From contig JAASTF010000007.1 in NCBI GenBank assembly GCA_021767525.1, positions 1 to 27,294 of the forward strand: a DNA stretch of 27,294 nt, in the 5' to 3' direction. This DNA is from Paracoccaceae bacterium. Its GTDB lineage: Bacteria; Pseudomonadota; Alphaproteobacteria; Rhodobacterales; Rhodobacteraceae. The notes under the pieces are model-generated. The model ran no database searches and had not been told where the DNA came from. It worked only from the letters and a program-made list of their open reading frames with translations. Every line of letters begins with the position of its first letter. Position 1 is the stretch's first letter. A program made the position numbers and the translations under genes. This document shows, piece by piece, positions 14,338-24,400 of this stretch.

Positions 14338-14826
14338 ATGGCCAAGGTCAGTGTCGGGATCATCATGGGCAGTCAATCGGACTGGCCCACCATGAAGGAA
14401 GCCGCCGATATTCTGGACGAATTGGGCGTGCCCTACGAGGCCAAGATCGTCTCGGCGCACCGCACGCCCGACCGGCTGTGGGAGTATGGCAAAACCGCCG
14501 TCGCGCGCGGACTGCATGTCATTATCGCGGGCGCCGGGGGCGCGGCGCATCTGCCGGGCATGATGGCATCGAAAACCCGGGTGCCGGTGATTGGCGTGCC
14601 GGTGCAGACCAAGGCGCTTTCGGGGGTCGACAGCCTTTATTCAATCCTGCAAATGCCGCGCGGGTTTCCCGTGGCCACGATGGCGATCGGCGGCGCAGGG
14701 GCCAAGAACGCGGGGCTGATGGCCGCGCAAATCCTGGCGATGCACGATGCCGACCTGGCCGCACGGCTGGACGCGTGGCGCGCGGCCCTCTCTGCCTCGA
14801 TCCCCGAGGAGCCGAGCGATGACTGA
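14338..14826 (+). CDS. purE: N5-carboxyaminoimidazole ribonucleotide mutase
   Basis: PurE class I converts N5-CAIR to CAIR in de novo purine synthesis. The 162-residue protein has the expected motifs GSQSDWPTM, SAHRTPDR and GAGGAAHLPGM, and ALSGVDSLYSILQMPRGFPV. Its length is usual. The ATG has GGGAAAG nearby. The last bases overlap the purK start (ATGACTGA), so the two steps are translationally coupled. Confidence 0.97.
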   Translation: MAKVSVGIIMGSQSDWPTMKEAADILDELGVPYEAKIVSAHRTPDRLWEYGKTAVARGLHVIIAGAGGAAHLPGMMASKTRVPVIGVPVQTKALSGVDSLYSILQMPRGFPVATMAIGGAGAKNAGLMAAQILAMHDADLAARLDAWRAALSASIPEEPSDD

Positions 14827-15895
14827 TCCCCTGACAACCGGCGCTACCATCGGCATCCTGGGCGGCGGGCAGCTGGGCCGCATGCTCTCGGTCGCGGCCA
14901 GCCGACTGGGGTTCAAGACCTGCGTGTTCGAACCGGGCGGCGATTGCCCGGCCAGCCACGTGTCGAACTATCACTTCAAGGCCGATTACGACGACGAAGA
15001 CGCCCTGCGCGCCTTTGCCAAGGCCGTCGATGTCGTGACCTACGAGTTCGAGAATATCCCCACCTCGGCTCTTGATATCGTCGAGGCGATCTGCCCCATC
15101 CGCCCGGGCCGCGAGGCCCTGCGCGTCAGCCAGGACAGGCTGACGGAAAAAGAGTTCCTGACCGGGCTGGGCCTGAAAACCGCGCCCTTCGCCGCCGTGG
15201 ACAGCGCCGAGGATATGAAATCGGCCATTGCCGAAATCGGCACCCCCGCAATCCTGAAAACCCGGCGTTTTGGCTATGACGGCAAGGGTCAAGCCCGGAT
15301 CATGGACCCGGTCGAGGCTGACCAGGCGCTGGCCGACATGGCCGGCGCGCCTGCGATCCTGGAAGGGTTCGTGGAATTCAGCCACGAGGTCTCGGTCATC
15401 GCCGCGCGTGGCGCCGATGGCGCGGTGGCCTGTTTCGACCCGGGCGAAAACGTGCACGAGGGCGGCATCCTGCGCACCACCACCGTGCCGGCGCGGCTGT
15501 CGCCGGGCCAGCGCAGCGATGCGGTGCTGCTGTCGGCCAACATCCTGAACGCGCTGGATTACGTGGGCGTTCTGGGGGTCGAATTGTTCGTGACGGCGCA
15601 GGGCCTGATCGTGAACGAAATCGCCCCGCGCGTGCACAATTCGGGCCATTGGACGCAGAACGGCTGCGCCGTCGACCAATTCGAACAACATATCCGCGCC
15701 GTGGCGGGCTGGCCCTTGGGCGATGGAACGCGCCATTCCGACGTGGTGATGGAAAACCTGATCGGCGACGATATCGACCGCGTGCCCGACATCGCCCGCG
15801 AGGCCCACGCCGCGCTGCATCTTTACGGCAAGGCCGAATGCAAGCCCGGCCGCAAGATGGGCCATGTGAACCGCGTCAGACCGGGAGGCGCCTGA
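14819..15895 (+). CDS. purK: N5-carboxyaminoimidazole ribonucleotide synthase
   Basis: This 358-residue ATP-grasp enzyme makes N5-CAIR from AIR, bicarbonate and ATP. It shows the N-terminal GGGQLGRML loop, YEFENIP, the ATP-grasp segment KTRRFGYDGKGQ, the EVSVIAAR stretch, and NEIAPRVHNSGHWT, which is diagnostic for PurK. The start at 14819 lies inside the end of purE. Its stop overlaps the dtd start (TGATG). Together with PurE it forms the bacterial two-step route to CAIR. Confidence 0.97.
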   Translation: MTDPLTTGATIGILGGGQLGRMLSVAASRLGFKTCVFEPGGDCPASHVSNYHFKADYDDEDALRAFAKAVDVVTYEFENIPTSALDIVEAICPIRPGREALRVSQDRLTEKEFLTGLGLKTAPFAAVDSAEDMKSAIAEIGTPAILKTRRFGYDGKGQARIMDPVEADQALADMAGAPAILEGFVEFSHEVSVIAARGADGAVACFDPGENVHEGGILRTTTVPARLSPGQRSDAVLLSANILNALDYVGVLGVELFVTAQGLIVNEIAPRVHNSGHWTQNGCAVDQFEQHIRAVAGWPLGDGTRHSDVVMENLIGDDIDRVPDIAREAHAALHLYGKAECKPGRKMGHVNRVRPGGA

Positions 15896-16332
15896 TGCGC
15901 GCGCTGTTGCAACGGGTGGCCCATGCCGGCGTCACGGTTGACGGCGAAACCATCGGTCAGACCGGGCCGGGGCTGCTGATCCTGGTCTGCGCCATGCAGG
16001 GCGACACCCAGGCTCAGGCCGACACGCTGGCCACCAAGATCGCCAAGCTGCGCATCTTCAAGGACGAGGCAGGCAAGATGAACCGCTCGGTCCGTGATAT
16101 CGGTGGCAGCGCGCTGGTGGTCAGCCAGTTCACCCTGGCCGCCGACACGTCGCGCGGCAACCGCCCCGGCTTTTCCGCCGCCGCCAGCCCGGACGAGGGC
16201 GAGCGGTTGTACGAATATTTCGCCGACCGATTGGCGGCCGAGGGTGTTCCAGTGGAAAAGGGCCGCTTTGGCGCGGATATGAAGGTCGAGCTGCTGAACG
16301 ATGGCCCCGTCACCATCTGGATGGAGCAATAG
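15895..16332 (+). CDS. dtd: D-aminoacyl-tRNA deacylase
   Basis: Dtd removes D-amino acids (and glycine mischarged on tRNA-Ala) from tRNA. The 145-residue protein starts MRALLQRVAHAGVTVDGE. It has the active-site SQFTLAAD, the conserved NRPGFSAAASP, and the C-terminal NDGPVTIWME with the Gly-Pro motif. The ATG overlaps the purK stop, so dtd is the third gene of purE-purK-dtd. A short GC hairpin (16331-16343) overlaps its end and that of the converging gene. Confidence 0.96.
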   Translation: MRALLQRVAHAGVTVDGETIGQTGPGLLILVCAMQGDTQAQADTLATKIAKLRIFKDEAGKMNRSVRDIGGSALVVSQFTLAADTSRGNRPGFSAAASPDEGERLYEYFADRLAAEGVPVEKGRFGADMKVELLNDGPVTIWMEQ

Positions 16333-16335
16333 GGC

Positions 16336-16692
16336 CTAGCCCTGCAAATCCACCACGCCGCCTGGGCAGACATAGCGCGTCAGCACACCGTAGCAGGTTG
16401 CGGTCTTGCCGAACCCTTCGACGGTGAAAACGCTGTAAAGCTTGCGGTGCTGATACTCGACCGTCAGCATCTCGCGCACCAGATCGTAGCACGCATCGGC
16501 ATCGACCTTGCAGGCCGCCAGCGCAACTCGGCCCAGCGGCGCATCGACTTGCGCCAGATCGGTGCGGGCCAATTCCGCCTGCAAGGCCTCGCGCAGCTTC
16601 AACTCGCCCGCGCCTCGCCCGGGCGCGGTGACAAAAGCGACCCCGGCCAGCAGGATCACCAACATCAGGAAAAAGCGTGTCTTGGCAAACAT
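16336..16692 (-). CDS. Small exported four-cysteine protein, last gene of the secretion operon
   Basis: This 118-residue protein starts with a hydrophobic segment (TRFFLMLVILLAGVAFVTAP), either a signal peptide or an N-terminal anchor, so it should work outside the cytoplasm. The mature part has a helical region (ELKLREALQAELARTDLAQV) and four cysteines at 61, 68, 100 and 109, in ACKVDADACYDL and ATCYGVLTRYVCPGG. These could make two disulfides. I do not recognise a family. It starts 12 bases after the HlyD gene in the same direction, so it is probably made with the type I secretion machine. It might be a periplasmic accessory of that system or an unrelated passenger. Confidence in the gene is good, in a role low. 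Confidence 0.7.
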   Translation of the reverse strand: MFAKTRFFLMLVILLAGVAFVTAPGRGAGELKLREALQAELARTDLAQVDAPLGRVALAACKVDADACYDLVREMLTVEYQHRKLYSVFTVEGFGKTATCYGVLTRYVCPGGVVDLQG

Positions 16693-16704
16693 GATGGCCG
16701 GGCC

Positions 16705-17892
16705 TCAGGGTTCTCGAAACGCCTCGCGCGATTTATAAAGCGGTTTCAGCAGATATTGCAGCACCGTTTTCTGGCCGGTGTGCAATTCGACGCTGGCCTG
16801 CATACCGGGGCGGATTTCCACGCTGGCCTGGCGGTCGGTCAGCTGGTCCATGTCAACGCGCAACGTCACCTTGTAATGCGCGGTGGCGTCCGGATCGCGG
16901 GCGCGATCATCCTTGAACGTGTCGGCCGAGATGAAATCGACCCGCCCCTTCAACGTGCCGAAGATCGTGTAATCATAGGCCGACAGCTTGATCGTCGCCT
17001 CTTGGCCGCGGCGGATATTGGCGATGTTTTCCGGCTTGACTCGCGCTTCGACGAACAGTTCCTCGTCCAGCGGAATGATCTGCAATATCTCTTCGCCGGG
17101 CCGCACCACACCGCCGATTGTGGTGACGTTCAGGTTATTGACGATCCCGCGCAAAGGCGCGGTCAACACCGTGCGGTTCAGCTGGTCGCGGCTGCTTTTG
17201 AGGTTCTGCCGCAGCGTCGCCAGCTCTTTCAACGTGTCCGAGTAATCCTGCGCGCGCTCCAGCTCGGTTTGCGTCACCACCTCGTCATAACGGGCGGTTG
17301 CGTCGGCATGGGCTTTGCGGGCGCGTGTGACCTCGATCAACGCGACCACCTTTTTGTCCAGCAGGTTTTCCATCAGCGCCAATTCCTGCGCGGTCTGGTC
17401 CAGCACCTTTTGCGCCCCTTCGCGGCTTTTCACGAAATCCGATTGCCGGGCCTGCAACAGCGCGCGTTCCGACGCGACGATGGCGGGCGAAGCCTGCGCC
17501 AGCGCAGGCGGCACGGTAAAGTCGAACTGGCCGGCCAGCTCGGCCTCAAGCCGCAGACGGCGAATATCCAGCGCGTTGATCTGCTCTTCGATTTCGTCGA
17601 CCGAGCTACGGAATTGCGTACCATGCAGGCGGGCCAGAACATCGCCGCGCTGCACGACATCGCCTTCTTTGACCATCAGCTCGGCCAGAATGCCGCCTTC
17701 GAGGTTCTGGATGATCTGCGGCCGGGATGACGAGATCATCTCGCCCTCGGCGCGCACGATTTCGTCGATCCAGGCAAAAGCCGCCCAGACCACGAAAAAC
17801 CACACCGTCGCCGCGCACAGCCAGACGATCATCGACGGGCCCTTCAGCTGCGCGTTCAACTGCGCCGCCAGGTTGGTATTGGTCGCCGCCAT
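16705..17892 (-). CDS. HlyD family type I secretion periplasmic adaptor
   Basis: This membrane fusion protein of 395 residues bridges the inner-membrane ABC transporter and the outer-membrane TolC-like channel. A single N-terminal membrane helix (about residues 20-42, MIVWLCAATVWFFVVWAAFA) precedes a lipoyl-like half (VRAEGEMISSSRPQIIQNLE). A long coiled-coil hairpin covers about residues 95-235, followed by a second lipoyl half (TVLTAPLRGIVNNLNVTTIG) and the HlyD beta-barrel (YDYTIFGTLKGRV, then RPGMQASVELHTG). It begins 3 bases after the ABC gene ends, so the two are coupled. LapC is the closest type by arrangement. Confidence 0.96.
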   Translation of the reverse strand: MAATNTNLAAQLNAQLKGPSMIVWLCAATVWFFVVWAAFAWIDEIVRAEGEMISSSRPQIIQNLEGGILAELMVKEGDVVQRGDVLARLHGTQFRSSVDEIEEQINALDIRRLRLEAELAGQFDFTVPPALAQASPAIVASERALLQARQSDFVKSREGAQKVLDQTAQELALMENLLDKKVVALIEVTRARKAHADATARYDEVVTQTELERAQDYSDTLKELATLRQNLKSSRDQLNRTVLTAPLRGIVNNLNVTTIGGVVRPGEEILQIIPLDEELFVEARVKPENIANIRRGQEATIKLSAYDYTIFGTLKGRVDFISADTFKDDRARDPDATAHYKVTLRVDMDQLTDRQASVEIRPGMQASVELHTGQKTVLQYLLKPLYKSREAFREP

Positions 17893-17895
17893 CGC

Positions 17896-20109
17896 CTATG
17901 CCCCCTTTGCCTTGGCAAGATGCGCCAGCACCTGATCGCGCGGTCCATCGACAGCCAGACGGCCGTTTTGCAGGATCAGCGTACGGTCGGTCAGCGACAG
18001 GATCGGCACCCGATGCGTGGCGATGATCGCCGTGCGCCCCTCCAGCCAGTCGGACAGGCGGCTGACCAGCGTGGTTTCCAACGTCTGGTCCAGCGCGGCG
18101 GTGGGTTCGTCCAGCAGGCAGATCGCCGGGTTCTGCAGCCACAGCCGCGCCCAGCCTAGCGATTGCCGCTGCCCCACCGACAGGCCCTGCCCGCCATCGC
18201 GAATTTCCAGGTCCAGCCCCTTGGGATGACCGGCCACGAATGGGCCAAGCCCCGCGAAATCCAGCGCCCTTAGCAGCCGCGCATCATCGCGTTCCAGCAG
18301 GTTCAGGTTGAGATTGTCGCGCAAGCTGCCCGCGAACAGGCGCACATCCTGTCCCAGATATCCGATCAACCGGCGCAGGTCGCGCGGCTCGATCTGGGCC
18401 ATGTCGGTGCCATCGATCAGAACCGTGCCGCGCTCGGGCGCGTAAAGCCCCGACAAGAGTTTCAGCAGCGTGGATTTGCCCGAGCCATTGGCCCCCAGCA
18501 CCGCCACCTTCTGCCCCGGGGCGATCTGTAGGGCGGGCACATCCAGCGTCGGCGCGCCCTCGGCGTCATAGCGAAACTGAACCTCGCGCAGGGCAAAGGC
18601 GCCTTGCAGGGTTTCGCGGCGCAGGTAGTGGCGCGCGTCGTCCCTGTCCTGCGCGGCTTGGGCAACGCCATCCAGGCCGTCCAGCGCGGTTTTCACGTTG
18701 CCCCAGCGCGCCATCGTTCCCGCCAGTTGTGTCAGCGGCGCCAGCGTGCGGCTGGTCAGGATGCCGACCGCGATGATCGACCCGACGGTGAATTGCCCGG
18801 CGAACACCATGTAGGCCCCGGCGATCACCGCTGCAACATAGGTGGCCTGTTGCACGCCCTGGCTCCAGAATGTCAGGGTCGAGGCCAGCTTGCGCTGTTC
18901 GCTGGATTTCAGCGCAGACAGCGCCGAAAGCTCGGTCCAGATTCGGTTGAATCGGTCTTCGGCGCGCTGGGTCTTGATCGTGTCCAGCTCGAACACCGCC
19001 TCGTGCAGCAGCCGGCCGGCCTTGGCGCTGGCGCCCTGGGTTTCTTGCGTCAGTCGGATCATCCGCTTTTGCAAGAAGAACCCCGGCACCACCATAAGGA
19101 TCGCGCCCGCCACCAGCACCCAAACCACGTTGCCAGCGATCGAGGCCACCAGCAGCAGGAAGACAAAGATGAACGGGATATCGGCCAGTGATGATACGGT
19201 CGACGCGGTAAAGAACTCGCGCACGGACCCGAATTCGCGCATCGAGCTGAACAGCTGCGAGGGGCTGCGCCCCTGCACGTCCGACCGCATCCCCAGAATG
19301 CGCGCCATCAGCAATTGTTGGGCGCCCAGCTCGATCTGGCGGCCGGCGCCGTCGATCAACCGCGCGCGGGCGATTTTCAGCGCCGCCTCCATCAGCAAGG
19401 CCACCAGCGCCCCCATCGCCAGAACCCACAGCGTGGCCTGGCTTTGATGCGGTATCACCCGGTCATAGACCTGCAACGAAAACAGCGCGACGGCCACCGC
19501 CAAAAGGTTGGCCACGAACGATCCCAACACGACCTCGGCAAAGGGCCGGCGGAACTGCGCGAAGGCACCCCAGAACCAATGCGCGGGCGCAGCGGCCGGC
19601 ACATGCGCCTTTTCAAGGCGCGCGATCGGTGCCTCGGCATGAACAAGGAAACCAGTGAAGAACGGCTCGAACTCGGCCAAGGGCACATGGGTGCGCTTGT
19701 CGGCGCAGGTCGGATCATAGATCGAAAGGCTGTCGCCCTCTTGCCCAAGCACCAGAACGAACTGCCCCGATGTCATCTGCGCCAAGGCCGGCCACAAATC
19801 ACCCGTCAGGGTGGGGGCGGTGGCGACCTCGGCCAGCAGGCCCGCGGCGCGCATCCCGTCGGCCAGGCGTTGCGGGTGCACGGCCTCGCCCTGCGCCTCC
19901 GACGCGGCCATCGCTTCGAGAATGTCTGTCCTGACCGCCTCGACCCCCAGAAGGCCGGCATAGGTCACCGCCAGGTCGGCCCGGGCGATCATGCGGTCGG
20001 CAAACCGCGCGTCGCCTGCGGTTTCCTCGGATCTGGCGGGCCCTTCTATCGTGGCCAGCCGCGTGCCGCCGCGGCGCGCGGCAGTAAGCGAAATGGTCTG
20101 CGCGGTCAA
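17896..20109 (-). CDS. Type I secretion ABC transporter (permease/ATPase), LapB-like
   Basis: The protein has 737 residues in three parts. An N-terminal C39-like domain (about 1-165) lacks an obvious catalytic Cys-His pair; its only cysteine is in YDPTCADKRTH, so it probably docks the substrate and does not cleave it. Membrane helices follow in about 180-480, with motifs such as LQVYDRVIPHQSQATLWVL. The ATPase has Walker A GANGSGKST (about 539-547), a signature LSVGQRQSL in place of the usual LSGGQ, Walker B AICLLDEPTAALD and the switch IIATHR. The start overlaps the TolC stop (ATGA). It powers export of the neighbouring adhesin without a periplasmic intermediate. Confidence 0.95.
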   Translation of the reverse strand: MTAQTISLTAARRGGTRLATIEGPARSEETAGDARFADRMIARADLAVTYAGLLGVEAVRTDILEAMAASEAQGEAVHPQRLADGMRAAGLLAEVATAPTLTGDLWPALAQMTSGQFVLVLGQEGDSLSIYDPTCADKRTHVPLAEFEPFFTGFLVHAEAPIARLEKAHVPAAAPAHWFWGAFAQFRRPFAEVVLGSFVANLLAVAVALFSLQVYDRVIPHQSQATLWVLAMGALVALLMEAALKIARARLIDGAGRQIELGAQQLLMARILGMRSDVQGRSPSQLFSSMREFGSVREFFTASTVSSLADIPFIFVFLLLVASIAGNVVWVLVAGAILMVVPGFFLQKRMIRLTQETQGASAKAGRLLHEAVFELDTIKTQRAEDRFNRIWTELSALSALKSSEQRKLASTLTFWSQGVQQATYVAAVIAGAYMVFAGQFTVGSIIAVGILTSRTLAPLTQLAGTMARWGNVKTALDGLDGVAQAAQDRDDARHYLRRETLQGAFALREVQFRYDAEGAPTLDVPALQIAPGQKVAVLGANGSGKSTLLKLLSGLYAPERGTVLIDGTDMAQIEPRDLRRLIGYLGQDVRLFAGSLRDNLNLNLLERDDARLLRALDFAGLGPFVAGHPKGLDLEIRDGGQGLSVGQRQSLGWARLWLQNPAICLLDEPTAALDQTLETTLVSRLSDWLEGRTAIIATHRVPILSLTDRTLILQNGRLAVDGPRDQVLAHLAKAKGA

Positions 20110-21416
20110 ATCTGCCCCCCATCGGCCAAAAGCCCAAGGTCGCGGGCGATTTCAAGCTGCGCCTGCACGGCCTCGTATTTCAGATCGACCTGCGCGGATT
20201 GCTGGGCGGCAAAGCTTTCGTAGACACCCACCACATCCATCACCTGCCGCTGTCCGGCGTCGTATTGGCGTTGGAACAGCTCTAGATTGGCCTTGGCCGC
20301 ACGGGCCAGTTCCTGCGCTTCGGCGCTTTGGCGGGACAGGGCGACGGCACGGGTTTCCAGCCGGCGCAAGCGGCGGTTGGCGTCCTCGCGGGCCTGCGCC
20401 ACGTTGCGGTCGGCCGCTTCGCTTTGGGCGGCGATCGCGCCAAGACTGGCGGCGGTGCCAAGACCAAGTGGCTTGTCCGAACCGACCTTCAGCGCGGGCT
20501 TGCTGCTATCATCGCCCAGAACCGCGCCCAGGCTGGCACCGGGCAGATGGCCCGCCCGCTCGATCGTGGCCGCCTCGACGGCACGCAGCTTTTCCGCCTC
20601 GGCCAGAAGCACCGCAAGCGGCGTGGCATCCAGCGTGCCCACCGGCACCGGCGACACACCGCTGAGGCCATCCAGCGGACGCAGCGACATCGCGTTCAGT
20701 TCGGCCAGGGCCGCTGCCGCGGCTTCGGCCTGGGCCTGCTTGTCAGCGCGGATCTCGGCCAGTTTCTGGCGCAGAACGTTCAGGTCCGACATGTTCGAGA
20801 CACCGCCCTGCACACGTTCGTTCATCACCCATTCGAAATGCGCCATGTCCTTTTCCGACCGCGCGGCGATCTGGGCCAGCTCCTGCGCCTTTTGCGCCGC
20901 AAGATACAGCGACAGCGCGGTAAAGACGCGTTCGTTGGTATCCTGCGCCAGCCGCACGGCGGCCACCTCTACATCGGCACGGGCAAAGGCGCGCTCGGCC
21001 TTCTTGCGGCCGTTGTCGAACAGAACCTGGTCGACCACAAGCGACGCCACAACGCTGGACAAGCTGGTCAGGCTGACCTGCGGGCCCAGCGTCGGCAGCC
21101 AGTTCTTGGCGGCGGCCTGCGCCCGCAACCGCGCACTGCGCAACTCGGCCTCGGCGGCGCGGGAATTCGCGGCCAGCACGGCATCGGCCACCGCGCGGAA
21201 GGCACCGCCATCGGGCAGCACGCTTTGCCGGGACATCAGCGTGTCGATGATGGGAGAGCCTTCGGCCTCGGATCGTGCTGCGGACAGCGCCGTGGCGGGT
21301 TGGGCCGGGGCGTTGCGCGACACCGTATCCTGCGGCGCGGCGCCCGTCCCCATGCACCCCGCCAGAACCATGGCCGTCGCAAGACCGGTGGCCACCTTAC
21401 CCAAACACTGCCCCAT
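20106..21416 (-). CDS. TolC-family outer membrane efflux lipoprotein of the type I system
   Basis: The product of 436 residues has the lipobox LAGC after a short signal (KVATGLATAMVLAGC), so it should be lipidated in the outer membrane, with Lgt encoded in the same window. The body has two long alpha-helical repeats typical of TolC/LapE channels, for instance LFDNGRKKAERAFARADVEV and the C-terminal LFQRQYDAGQRQVMDVVGVY. The ATG at 21416 has AAGGGGCGG upstream; an in-frame ATG at 21464 would put 16 extra residues before the signal peptide and was rejected. It follows the adhesin gene by 82 bases and overlaps the ABC gene. Confidence 0.93.
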   Translation of the reverse strand: MGQCLGKVATGLATAMVLAGCMGTGAAPQDTVSRNAPAQPATALSAARSEAEGSPIIDTLMSRQSVLPDGGAFRAVADAVLAANSRAAEAELRSARLRAQAAAKNWLPTLGPQVSLTSLSSVVASLVVDQVLFDNGRKKAERAFARADVEVAAVRLAQDTNERVFTALSLYLAAQKAQELAQIAARSEKDMAHFEWVMNERVQGGVSNMSDLNVLRQKLAEIRADKQAQAEAAAAALAELNAMSLRPLDGLSGVSPVPVGTLDATPLAVLLAEAEKLRAVEAATIERAGHLPGASLGAVLGDDSSKPALKVGSDKPLGLGTAASLGAIAAQSEAADRNVAQAREDANRRLRRLETRAVALSRQSAEAQELARAAKANLELFQRQYDAGQRQVMDVVGVYESFAAQQSAQVDLKYEAVQAQLEIARDLGLLADGGQI

Positions 21417-21455
21417 CAACCGCCCCTTGTCCGGTGCTGTCTTTTGTTCTTGCCG

Positions 21456-21483
21456 GGGGCGCACAAAGCACGCTGCGCGCCCC
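21456..21483 (-). other. Stem-loop between the adhesin and TolC genes
   Basis: GGGGCGC (21456-21462) and GCGCCCC (21477-21483) form a 7-bp stem around a 14-base loop. No T-run follows in the direction of transcription. It could partly reduce downstream expression or protect the adhesin mRNA end, so that the substrate is made in excess of the transporter. Confidence 0.35.
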
Positions 21484-21498
21484 GCGGTCGGTCGTGTA

Positions 21499-24400
21499 TC
21501 AGATGACGACGTTGATATCGTCGTCGATCAGCACCGTGGCGTCGCCAAGGCTGTATGCGTCGTAATCCTGCCCGTTGACGCGCGTGCTGCCGCCCGCCAC
21601 CAACTGCGCGTCACGGATCGTCACGGTGTCGTCCGAGCCACCGGCGATCACCAGCGTATCGGTGTTCGACGACAGCGCGGTGATCTGCGCCTCGGTGATC
21701 GTCAGTTGGCTGTCCTCGGCGAATTGAAGATCGACGCTTTCGATATTGAAGGCGCCAAGTCCGGCATTCGACAGGTCAACCTGTGAGGTCGAGGTTTCAT
21801 CCAGCACAAGATAGGTGCCCGCGCTGTTGCCCGCGTCATCGACGCTGTGGACGATCAGGTGCGAGCCATCGGCGATTTCGGGATCGAAGCGGAAGGCCTC
21901 GACGCCGAACGCCTCGACCTCGACACCGTTGCCGCCGACCCGCCCGCCGGGCACGCCGTGATCGACCTCGTAAACCGAAACGTCATCATCGCCCAGGGCC
22001 ACGGAAATCGCGGAATAGCCCTCGAGGTTGCGGGTATAATCCTCGACCATGGGCGCATCCGGTGCAGCCAGGTCCAGCGCGATCGTCTGGGTGATGCTGG
22101 CGGTGTTGCCGGCGGCATCCGTCGCCGCGATCTCGACATCCACGCTGGGCTGACCGGCAGGAACCGCATCGGGCGGCAGGTCAATGCTCCAATTGCCGCG
22201 CGCGTCGACCGTGGCCTGATGCGCCATGCCGTCGACGGTGACCAGCACGGTCGAGCCCGCCTCGACCACGCCCGACAGCGACAGACCGGCCTGCGCCTCG
22301 GCAAGGTTCACCACCCCGTCGCCGCCGGTCGGATCGCCGGTGCTGTCCAGGGTGTTCACCAACGTGTCCAGCGCCACCGTCGTGGTCAGCTGATCGCTGT
22401 TGCCGTGGATGTCGACCGACTGCACGACCACGTCGAGGACATCCTCGCCCGTCGGCAGGCTGCCCGGCGGGAATTGAGCGGTCCAGGTGCCATCCGCCGC
22501 GACCGAAGCCGCCCGGGACACCGACCCGATCGAGACATTGACGACCGAGCCGGGTTCGACCGTACCGCTGACTTCGACCACGCCGCCACGCTCGGCCGCG
22601 TTGATGATACCGTCGCCCGCGATGGGTGCGGCGGCAAAGCCGTGGTTTTCCACCACCGTGTCCACGCCGACGCTGCCGGTGACGGTGCGGGTGTTGCCCG
22701 CGTCGTCGGTCGTGGTGGCCACGATTTCGGCGCTGTCGGTGTCGGCGGGAATTTCACCGCGGGTGAACAGGCGCTGCCAGATGCCGCTGCCGTCGGCGAC
22801 GGTCGTATGGGTCACGCCACCCAGGCTGACCTCGACGACGGCGCCGGGGGTTGCGGTGCCGCGGATCACGACCCCGTCCAGGCTTTCGTCGTGATTGATG
22901 ACGTTGTCACCCTCGATCGGGGCCTGGCTGAGCGTCAGGAACCCGGCCTCGGTGTCGATGTCGATCTGTTGCGTGATGGTGTCGACATTGCCGGCCAGGT
23001 CTGTCGCGGTCACGGTCATCGTGGCCACGTAATCGCCGCGCGTGATCTGTGTCTGCGGGATCGTCGCACTCCAGTTGCCCTGGGCGTCGACATCGGCGGC
23101 AATGGTCGCATGACCCAGCTGCACGATCACGGTCGACCCCGGTTCGCTGGTGCCGGTCACGGTCAGGCCGGCATCGGCCTCGTCGGCATTCACGATGCCA
23201 TCGGCGCCGCCGGGCGCGCCGGTCAGCGCAAAGTTGCGCACCAGCGTGTCGATATCCAGATCGCCCTGCGTGGTCGATACGTTGCCAGCCGCATCGGTGG
23301 CGACAGCAGTGATCGCCACGTTGGTTTCACCGCTGGGAACCTCGGCGGTGCCGAAGGTCACGCTCCAATTGCCACTGCCATCGACCTGCGCCAGATGCGT
23401 GACATTGCCCATCGTCACCTCGACGGTCGAGCCGGGCTGCGTCGTGCCGGTCAGGGTCACGCCATCGGTGCCACGCTCCGTCGCGTTAATGATGCCGTCG
23501 CTTGTTATGGGCTGGCCGGACAGTGAAACGAAGCTTTCGGTATCGACGACCAGCATGGCGTCGACGGTGTTCACGTTACCCGCGGCATCCGTCGAGGTGA
23601 CGGTCACGGCCGCCTCGTATTCGCCCGGCGCCAGGGTGCCTTCGGGGAAGGTCGCGCTCCAATGGCCATCGGCCCCGACGACCGCGCTTTGGGTCGCGCC
23701 GCCAAGGGTGACGGTCACGGTTTCGCCGGGCACCGAACTGCCGGTGACCTGGATACCATCGCGTGTTTCGACCAGGTTCAGAACGCCGTCGCCCTCGAAC
23801 GTGTCGGTGTCGATGGCGATCGTGTTCGGCACGGTGTCGATCACGACGGTGTCGACAAAGACCGCGCTGTTGCCGAAATCGTCGACCGTAACGACGCTGA
23901 TTTCGGCCTCGTATTCGCCGGCGCCCAGAACCGAGGTGTCGACGACCAGCGCCCAGGTGCCATCCTCGGCCACGGTGGTGTCATAGCTTGCGCCCTCGAC
24001 CGTCAGGGTGACCGAGGCGCCCGGCTCGCCGGTGCCCGCAATCTCGACCCCGTCGGCATGGTCGTCGGCATTGGTGATGTCGCCGACGGATTGCGTGCCA
24101 TCGGTGAATTCCAACTCGGGCGGGGTGGTGTCGATTACGACGGTCGGGCCGTCCAGCTCGGTCACCGTGCCCTCGGGGTCGGTAACCACCACAACGGTAT
24201 CGTATTCGCCATCTTCGGGGAAATCGTCGCCGGTGAACTCGGTTTCCCATTCGCCGTCATCGTCGATCGTGGTGCTGACGGTTTCGTCGCCGATGGTCAC
24301 GACCACGTCCGAGCCGGGCTCGCCCGTGCCGGTGACCGTAACGCTTGGGTCGTCGCCCACGCCATCGCCTCCGATGACGACCGTGGTATCGTCCACGGTT

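Noticed and set aside
20287..23526. Several long plus-strand frames opposite the TolC and adhesin genes
   Set aside because: The minus-strand frames carry clear domains and repeats. The plus-strand translations are rich in Arg, Ala, Ser and Gly without motifs, and they repeat only because the adhesin repeats do.
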